Source of the DNA: Owenia fusiformis
Taxonomy: Eukaryota > Annelida > Polychaeta > Sabellida > Oweniidae
Length of the DNA: 35,000 nucleotides
Direction: 5' to 3'
NCBI GenBank assembly: GCA_903813345.2
Contig: CAIIXF020000074.1
Span: 1-35,000 of the forward strand
The notes under the pieces are model-generated. The model did no database searches and had not been told where the DNA came from. It saw nothing but the letters and a program-made list of their open reading frames with translations. Positions 28,633 through 35,000 of this stretch are shown here, one piece after another. The first letter of the stretch is position 1. Every line of letters starts with the position of its first letter. The position numbers were made by a program, and so were the translations under genes.

Positions 28633-30000
28633 AGTATGCGCCAAATCACTTCCAAAGTGGCTTAGTTAGTCTAAACCGATGTTGAGGTAGATTACTAAGA
28701 AGTGGCCCATGGTTATTATAGATTGGTTCATTGACTTTTCATTTTCACTTGTCTGCAGTTAAAAAGGTGACACGAAAGGGCTAAACGGCTTGCCCCAAGG
28801 TGCAACCGTCAAAAATATGAGTTTGAAAAAATCATGTTTTTCAAATAATAGCAGTGAGTATATGAAATAGGAGGCATATTTGATATTGATATGTATGATA
28901 GTCTATTTGGGTGTGGACATTTTTATTAAAAACAATAATGGTGAAGAATATATATTGCTGACCTTGAAATGCCATTTTAATTCAAAAGTCACTGTTGCTA
29001 ATGATAATATTCCTATTTTACTTATTCAATGTTTTCTAAATGTTTTAATTACCATTATGTTAGTTTTTGGCAAAGTAAATAATTATAGGGGTCACACAAG
29101 GATCCACTTTATTTACAACTTTTTCATATTAAGTGATGATTTAAAAAATACTAAGTTTAACACAATTTTATTTTGTTAAATATTAAATAATATGATGGTA
29201 TTGTGTTTGTTTCATTGTTTCAACTAAAAATCGCAATTCATTGCTCTTGCTCTTAGAGCTGCAGGACATATACCAGTGCAAAAAGTCTTCAATAAAGTTG
29301 ATCCTTGTGTGAGCCCTATGATTATTTACTTTGCCAAAAATGAATATAACGATTATTCAGACGTCTTTATAGTTAGCATACCCTCCTTTAGGCAGCTTTT
29401 TTTGCGTCAAAATGAGAAGGATTTGACCTCAGAAATACGTCAAAAAGTTAAATCTTTTTCGCATTCCGCTTGTTACAAAAATGTTTTTACCACTTACCTT
29501 GCTCCTTTATTTTCTACACATCTTCCCCTAACCAGAAATTGGTTAAATTCATTGCCATATACACATGTAGTCATCTTTAGGTCCTTTTGACTTTTCTTTT
29601 ACCCAATTCTGAAAATCCTGCCAAATACGCCAAATTGCCCTGTTTCTAGGCCTATGGTCACCTCAATTGATACACTGTAAGACTTTGTGAGATTGATTGA
29701 CATGTGTCAGATATATGCTAATCAACGTAACTTTGGAAGACCTTTCAAATGATATATCATACTTGGTACCATATATCTTGGTTTTGGCTGTAGAGGGGGG
29801 ACGGGATTTATTTGACACCCTGTATAAAAATCCTTTAATAGGTTAAATAGGAATACAATGATTGACTTTTGAATAAAAAGGCATTATACATGTACATATA
29901 TATGTAGTTGTTGCAGTAAAATTACCACACCAAAGTGGACTATCTTTCCATATTAATATCAAATTGGCCTTCTATTTGCATTTTACTAAAATTATTTGTA
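28633..30000 (+). mobile_element. Palindromic repeat element, copy 1 (interrupted)
   Basis: The left arm includes TGACACGAAAGGGCTAAACG, GCCCCAAGGTGCAACCGTC and GGCAAAGTAAATAATTATAG. The right arm repeats the latter parts in reverse complement (29288-29345, resumed at about 29838-30000). The segment 29350-29835 has no counterpart in copy 2 and is probably an insertion; it ends with TTTGACACCCTGTA, which resembles a mariner-type terminus. The 99- and 104-codon ORFs here belong to the repeat or insertion and are unrecognised. Confidence 0.7.
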
Positions 30001-30056
30001 ACAAAAGTTTATTGTGATAAAGCAGGCAGTGATTTTGATACTTTTTTAGCTTGCAG

Positions 30057-30289
30057 ACAGTGATCTAGTCGAGACAACATCTTGTAGTAATGGGTGTAAC
30101 AGTGATGAGGCAGGAATTGATTTTATAAATGCAACTTTTGACAATTCCATTATTATTTGTCCAAAATTCTGCTTGGACGCCAAATTAAAAGATACCGATT
30201 TGCATCACATCAAGTTTAATTTGTTCACCGATGTTTGTCAGAGTGATACCTGTAGCAGCTGCACTAGACTGATATGCAACAAGATATAT
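30057..30289 (+). CDS. Possible cysteine-rich extracellular exon
   Basis: The acceptor TTTTTTAGCTTGCAG is followed by 233 bases open in one frame to the donor TATAT|GTGAGC (phase 1 in, phase 0 out). It encodes eight cysteines in the order SCSNGC, ICPKFC, DVC, TCSSC, LIC, plus one NAT glycosylation sequon. The even cysteine count and lack of stops suggest a secreted or receptor ectodomain. I cannot name the domain; a ZP-like module was considered, but the spacing does not fit. It could continue the kringle gene 9 kb upstream (phase agrees) or be a separate gene. Confidence 0.4.
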
Positions 30290-30509
30290 GTGAGCTTTCA
30301 TTGCAACATTTACATTTAGAACAGTTACAATTTTACCTAGTCTGATAAAGAATTAAATAATTGAAGTGTATTTCTTTGAGTTTATTCAATTTGAACATTA
30401 CTTTTACAATACAGATACCTTCGTTTTGAAACATTAGCAGCAATTTTATTTTCAAACGGTCGGTTTTCAACTTTGAATGTTTCATTTTTGTTCATAAAAA
30501 GTGTATTCT
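30290..30509. other. Short unassigned stretch
   Basis: AT-rich DNA following the possible donor at 30290, with no feature. Confidence 0.35.
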
Positions 30510-31550
30510 ACAAAAGTCAATGTCATTTCAAGGTAAATGTCAATATTTAGGTAGTTGGCTTATTAGACACCTGGCCGTTGATTTGACCCTCCACAACCAA
30601 TAATTAGGTGACCTGAAGTCAAGGTCTGAATGGATCAAGGAAATTTCAAGGTCAAAGGTCAATATCTAGCAAGTTGACGTGAGAACAATTGTGACCTTTG
30701 GCGACCAATGATAAGGTGATTTCAAGGTCAAAGGTCAATATCTAGGTCATAGGTAGTTGGCTAACTGTGGGTCTTCAGTAACATTTGATCACCAAAGATA
30801 AAGTGACATACGGTCAATGTCACTGTTTATGGGTCAAGGTCATCTCAAGGTCAGAGGTCAATATCTGAATATTTGGCATTTTGGGGATGCTGCTTCATGT
30901 GAGGACCCATTGATATGTGTTCTGAGGTCAAGGTCATTTCTACAAGGTCAAAATCTCTGTATTTAGCATTTTGAGGCCCTGGGGGCTGCTATAATCCTTG
31001 GCAAATCATGCTAAGGTGACATGAGGTCAAAATCAATATCTATGGTTCAAAATTATAGTAAGGTCAAAGGTCAATATCTTGGTAGTTGGCTCGTTTGAGG
31101 CTACAGTGACATTTGATCACCAATGATAAAGTGACATGAGATCAGTGTCATTGTTATAGGTCAAGGTCAGAGATCAATATCTAAATATTTGGCGTTTTGG
31201 GGCGGCTGCTGCACTTGACTCCATTGAAATGTGACCTGAGGTCAAGGTCAATCTAAGGTCAAATTTCAGAAAATTTCAAAATCTTAGTGTTTGGCGTTTT
31301 AAGACCACAGGGGTGCTGGCGTGATGTGTCCCTTGGCGACTCATGATAAGGTGACATGAGGTCAGTCATCATTTAATGGTTCAATTCGAGGGGTCATGTC
31401 AATTCAAGGTCAAAAGTCAATATCTAGGTATTAAGCCTTTTAAGGCCTTTAGGCTAGTTCATCTCATGCATCAGAAAAGGTCAAAAGTCAATAGCCAGGT
31501 ATTTGCAATCATTTTTAAGGCCATGTGGGGCTGCTGTGACCGACTCGAAC
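30510..31550 (+). repeat. Irregular tandem array with AAGGTCAAAGGTCAATATCTAG phrases
   Basis: About ten related units of about 70-140 bases carry AAGGTCA, CAATATCTAGGTATTTGGC, TTTTGAGGC, GGGGCTGCTGTGACC and GATAAGGTGACATGAGGTCA in that order, with many deletions. AGGTCAAAGGTCA, an exact DR1 (direct repeat with one-base spacing) of the nuclear-receptor half-site, occurs at 30649-30661, 30725-30737 and 31061-31073. AGGTCAGAGGTCA occurs at 30848-30860. Further single-mismatch versions exist. There is no ORF. Confidence 0.85.
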
Positions 31551-31699
31551 AGTAGATTGCTAGTATTATTCCGGGGTATTATTACAGATACACAAGAATA
31601 TGGCGGGAGGGTGGCAAAATCGTCTATTTACTTTAATATTCAAATATGGCACTCTGTAAGGACCTGAGGGTTTCTTCGGTGAGTTGCGTGTTAATGCTC
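31551..31699. other. Short unassigned stretch
   Basis: It lies between the AGGTCA array and a tRNA-like element, and holds no feature. Confidence 0.35.
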
Positions 31700-31775
31700 T
31701 GTGTGGGAACCAAACCTAGTACCTTCTAGTCTAGATTCTGATGCTCTACTGCCTGAACTAGCAGCCACGCTACAA
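31700..31775 (-). mobile_element. tRNA-like SINE fragment
   Basis: On the minus strand TAGTTCAGGCAG (31760-31749) resembles box A and GGTTTGGTTCC (31716-31706) resembles box B, at normal spacing, with AGAGCATCAGAATCTAGA between them as in tRNA D and anticodon arms. Stem pairing is imperfect. Likely SINE-derived or a pseudogene. Confidence 0.45.
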
Positions 31776-32099
31776 TTCCATCAAAAAGAAAACATGGACC
31801 GATATTGTTTTGTTTAGATAAATATGTCAAATCAATTTTCTACTACAATTCGGTTAGAGCAATATATTTTTTCAATTGACATTTCAAGTAATAGTCGATC
31901 ATTTCTGTTTTATCATGTCAATTTTAATTAAATTTGCCAATTTGAAGTAAAATTATGACAGAAGAGAGGTTATCCAAATATGAGGTCATATTAATGACTG
32001 CACTCAGTAATGTTCAGTCAAGCTGACGAAGTTTTTCATGAAAGAGTTACTTTCTGTTGTGGTTCTAAATTGAATAAGTATAAGCGGGTGCGTTTTCAA
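31776..32099. other. Unassigned AT-rich DNA
   Basis: No repeat or exon was recognised. Confidence 0.35.
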
Positions 32100-33011
32100 A
32101 AATGCAAATTTAAAGCAGATTTCACAAAATTTAGTTATTGATATGTAGAGATAGTCCATTAGGGTATGGTTATTCTCTTAAAAACAATTATGGCACAAAT
32201 TTGGTACTTCTGAATATATAATGCTTTTTTATTCAAAAGTCAATTATATTATTCTTATTTTGACTATCAAATGATTTTCATATATTTGAATAACCATTAT
32301 ATTCGTTTTTGGCAAAGTAAATAATAGTAGGGATCACACAAGGATCAACTGTATTGAAGATTGGTCATACTGGTATATGCCCTGTCTCTCTAAGATCAAG
32401 AGCAATGAATTGTGATTTTTCAGTTGAAACAACGAAACAAACACATAATCATTATTTTGTTTGACATTTAACAAATAATTTTATATTAAACGTAGTAATT
32501 TTTCAAAACGTCACTAAATATGAAAAAGTTGTAAATAAAGTGGATCCTTGTGTGAGCCCCATTATTATTTATTTTGCCAAAAATGAATATAATGGTAAGT
32601 GTAATATATAGAAAACATTGAATAGGTAAAATAGGAATATAATTAATAGCAACCGTGACTTTTGCATTAAAATGGCATTTTAAGGTCAGAAATGCATAAT
32701 TCTTCAATATTATTGTTTTTAATAAAAATGACCACGCCCAAATGGACTATCATACATATCAATATCAAATTTGCCTCCTATTTCATATACTCGCTGCTAT
32801 TATTTGAAAAAAATTTTTTTTGTCAAACTCATCTTTTTGACGGTTGCACCTTGGGGCAAGCCGTTTAGCCCTTTCGTGTCACTTTTTTGAGTGCAGACAA
32901 GTTAAAATGAATAGTCAATGAACCAATCTATAATGACTATGGGTCAAATCATAGTAACCTACCTCAACATCAGTTAATGGGATTTTCTGGAGTTTTGGCG
33001 CACACTAATAG
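32100..33011 (-). mobile_element. Palindromic repeat element, copy 2, inverted relative to copy 1
   Basis: Read on the minus strand it matches 28633-29345 at roughly 85-90% by eye: GATGTTGAGGTAGGTTACTA, then TGACACGAAAGGGCTAAACG, then TTTTATTAAAAACAATAAT, and the centre CAATTCATTGCTCTTG. Its own second arm (32100-32385) is more diverged. Copies 1 and 2 face each other across about 2.1 kb. A minus-strand ORF at 32486-32707 parallels one at 28880-29179 in copy 1 because the sequence is repeated. Confidence 0.75.
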
Positions 33012-33045
33012 GAGCTCATGGTAAGTATACATTTTAACTTTTATA

Positions 33046-33840
33046 CAGTGTGTCCCAAAAAAAAGGAAACCAGCAACAGATTGCTTATTTCTCAAATATG
33101 AATAATGATAGGAAAATCTCACAGCTACCATCTGATAGATTATGATGTCCTCTTTCTTATGATACCAAAGTTGTCTATTTTCCTTCACGGATGACTGAGT
33201 TATAAGGGATTTAAGTGACCATGTCAGAAATGAGTTTGTACCACTTTCAGCCAAGTCAATTTCACCATCATAACAAAGGGATAAGTAACAACAAACATCA
33301 GGACATCACTCTTATACTCATTTATTCCAATTAAAATTACACATTTCAAATTTAACACCTTTTTAAATCCCAATGTCCATTCAAAGTTGTTTTAACCCCA
33401 GTGTCATCATCAGGGATGCAGTACGTGCGATGAGATCAAGGCCAGACATTTGCATTGAAAGGAATGGGGGTCATGTTGAAGGACACTCGGGTTAAAACAA
33501 CTTTGAATGGACATTGGGATTTAAAAGGGGTGTTAAATATGATATGTGTAATTTAATTGGAATAAATGAGTAAAAGAGTGATATCCTGATGTTTGTTGTT
33601 ACTTATCACTTTGTTATGATGGTGAAATTGACTTGGCTGAAAGTGGTACAAACTCATTTCTGACATGGTCACTTAAATCCCTTAAAACTCAGTCATCCAT
33701 GGAGGAAAATAGACAACTTTGGTATCATAAGAAAGACGACATCATAACCTATCAGATGGTAACTGTGAAATTTTCCTATTATTATTCATATTTGAGAAAT
33801 AAGCAATCTATTGCTGGTTTCCTTTTTTTGGGACACACTG
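33046..33840. mobile_element. Mariner-like palindromic MITE, 795 bp, TA-flanked
   Basis: It starts CAGTGTGTCCCAAAAAAAAG and ends in the mirror image, flanked by TA at 33044-33045 and 33841-33842. The arms are complementary over about 350 bases each, through GGTTAAAACAACTTTGAATG, leaving a centre near 33395-33490. A TA duplication and a CAGTGTGTCCC-type terminus are typical of Tc1/mariner-like elements. Mirrored ORFs starting MAESGTNSFLTWSLKSL on both arms are consequences of the palindrome, not genes. Confidence 0.92.
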
Positions 33841-33904
33841 TACATCTTTACAAATACTAGAAATCTACATGTTCGAGTGGATCACCAAGGGTCCCCACAT
33901 AGCA

Positions 33905-34330
33905 GCAGTCTCCATAAAATGCAAAATACCTGTATTGATAACGTGACTTGTTGAAACCTCGTGAAACGCCAGATACCTAGATATGACCTTGAAATGACGT
34001 TGGCCAATACACATTGACTTTGACCTTAGGTCACCTAATCATGTGTCGTCAAGGGTCATTGTAGCCCCAAGGTCCTTACTACGCTTAATACTTAGATATT
34101 AATATTTGATCTTGACACAAACTTGACCCATTAACATTGGCCTTGAACTCAGTTCCCCTAATCATTGGTTGCCAAGGGTCACAGCAGCCCAAAGGACTTT
34201 AAATCACCAAATACCTAGATATTGATATTTTACATAGGAATGACCTTGATTCAGGTCACCTTATCATGCCTCATCAAGGGTCGAATCTCAGACCAAGGGT
34301 AAAAAACGCGTAAACCTATAGATATTGACA
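33905..34330 (-). repeat. AGGTCA-family repeat, reverse orientation
   Basis: It carries TGACCTTGAAATGAC, TGACTTTGACCTTAGGTCAC, TACCTAGATATTGATATTTT and CACCTTATCATG-C-TCATCAAGGG, the complements of phrases in the 30.5-31.5 kb array. About three diverged units are present. Confidence 0.75.
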
Positions 34331-34737
34331 TTTTAAAGAGAGAATCAGATCTAGCAAACAGTCTAACAAAAATTGTTTCAATTTTAGAATATTTCTGGCT
34401 TATGTTATTCCTCTTCATGCCTATTTTTTAAAAATCCCCAAAGTGCACACTTTATTTCAGGAAAACTAAAGAGTTTACAACAATGTATATTTTTTCTTTA
34501 AGAATGGTTACTTATTATTTGGGAGAATTTAAACAATTTTGCACTTTTAATCTAGATGTATTATAACCTCGTCAATTTGTAACATATCGTTAATATTTTG
34601 TGAGATATTGTATTTGAGATTGTAAGGAATAGATTGGTAGGTCAATTGTACATGTTGCTTGTAATTTTGTCCCCACCATATATCTGATTCTGCCTTTAAC
34701 TTGGAATGACTTTGACCTTAGTAGAACGCTCACTGGC
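34331..34737. other. Unassigned AT-rich DNA
   Basis: A short AGGTCA-family remnant, TGACTTTGACCTTAG, lies near 34709. Nothing else was recognised. Confidence 0.4.
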
Positions 34738-35000
34738 CCATCAAGTATGAGGGCAAAAGGAGATGTCGGGACCTACTATAAAGCATGTTTGGTCTGTCTG
34801 TCATTTTGTCTGTCTGTTGGGAGATCTCCTACACAATTTAACCTTATAGTAAGTTGGTCTCCGAAAGTCAGAGTTAAGTTCATCAAAGGTAAACGATCAA
34901 TGTCTAGGTATTTGGCGTTTGATGATACTATGGCCCTTGGCGAATTATGATAAGATAAACCGAGGTCAACATTAATGTTTCTTGTACAAGGTCATCCCCA
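34738..35000 (+). repeat. CTGT-rich head followed by AGGTCA-family repeat
   Basis: GGTCTGTCTGTCATTTTGTC and TGTCTGTTGG form a short microsatellite at 34790-34820. Then CAATGTCTAGGTATTTGGCG, GGCCCTTGGCGAATTATGAT and GAGGTCAACATTAATG reproduce the array unit of 30.5-31.5 kb in the same orientation. It runs off the window end. Confidence 0.75.

Noticed and set aside
28880-29179. 99-codon ORF similar to the minus-strand ORF at 32486-32707
   Set aside because: Both come from inverted copies of the same repeat element; no known protein is recognised.
29276-29590. 104-codon ORF
   Set aside because: It crosses the border between a repeat arm and an inserted segment, so it cannot be an ancestral gene.
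28633-33840. One giant transposon bounded by the outer inverted arms
   Set aside because: Each arm is itself a palindromic element and no common target duplication was found, so two separate insertions are simpler.
32970-33860. Mirrored ORFs beginning MAESGTNSFLTW
   Set aside because: They are arms of the mariner-like palindrome, and their ends run into flanking DNA.

Overview
The window looks like nuclear DNA of a metazoan, most likely a marine invertebrate. It is AT-rich and has no compact operons or long ORFs. Coding signal appears only as short exons bounded by GT/AG sites, including an unmistakable kringle exon, and most of the sequence is layered transposon debris. The exact taxon cannot be read from the sequence.

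Layout. 1-1.35 kb: unassigned sequence and one foldback element. 1.36-14.5 kb: a 5'-truncated LINE on the minus strand, split by one large DNA element at 2019-13998. That element (11,980 bp) begins and ends with CCCAGC(T/A)AACA inverted repeats and sits between TA dinucleotides. Removing it and one TA rejoins the LINE reading frame. Its left end is an array of about 13 copies of a 190-bp repeat and its right end an array of about 12-13 copies of a 119-bp repeat. Both arrays show two alternating variants (380-bp and 238-bp higher-order units) and are packed with ACGT cores. The interior holds several foldback elements and MITEs, a hAT-type MITE (8-bp target duplication) that itself contains a TTAA-flanked element, and a set of exon-like segments on the minus strand (11,991 to 5,986) with compatible splice phases.

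14.5-17.8 kb: AT-rich repeats, one foldback and a tandem repeat. 17.8-20.94 kb: the start of a secreted or membrane kringle gene on the plus strand: a possible 5' UTR exon, a signal-peptide exon (18282-18366) and a kringle exon (20685-20936), joined in phase 1. Its intron carries a second, uninterrupted copy of the hAT MITE, which serves as the empty site proving the TTAA insertion. 21-25 kb: dispersed repeats, a tRNA(Lys)-like SINE head and a possible terminal exon (23345-23462). 25-28.4 kb: mostly unassigned AT-rich DNA with small repeats. 28.4-33 kb: two inverted copies of a palindromic element flanking a possible cysteine-rich exon (30057-30289) and an array rich in AGGTCA half-sites, several forming exact DR1 nuclear-receptor-type sites. 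33-35 kb: a mariner-like palindromic MITE and further AGGTCA-family repeats in both orientations.

The strongest result is the four-level insertion stack (LINE, then the TA element, then the hAT MITE, then the TTAA element), each level supported by target-site duplications or an empty site. The most promising undescribed system is the 12-kb element with dimeric ACGT-rich terminal arrays and a possible spliced cargo or transposase gene.
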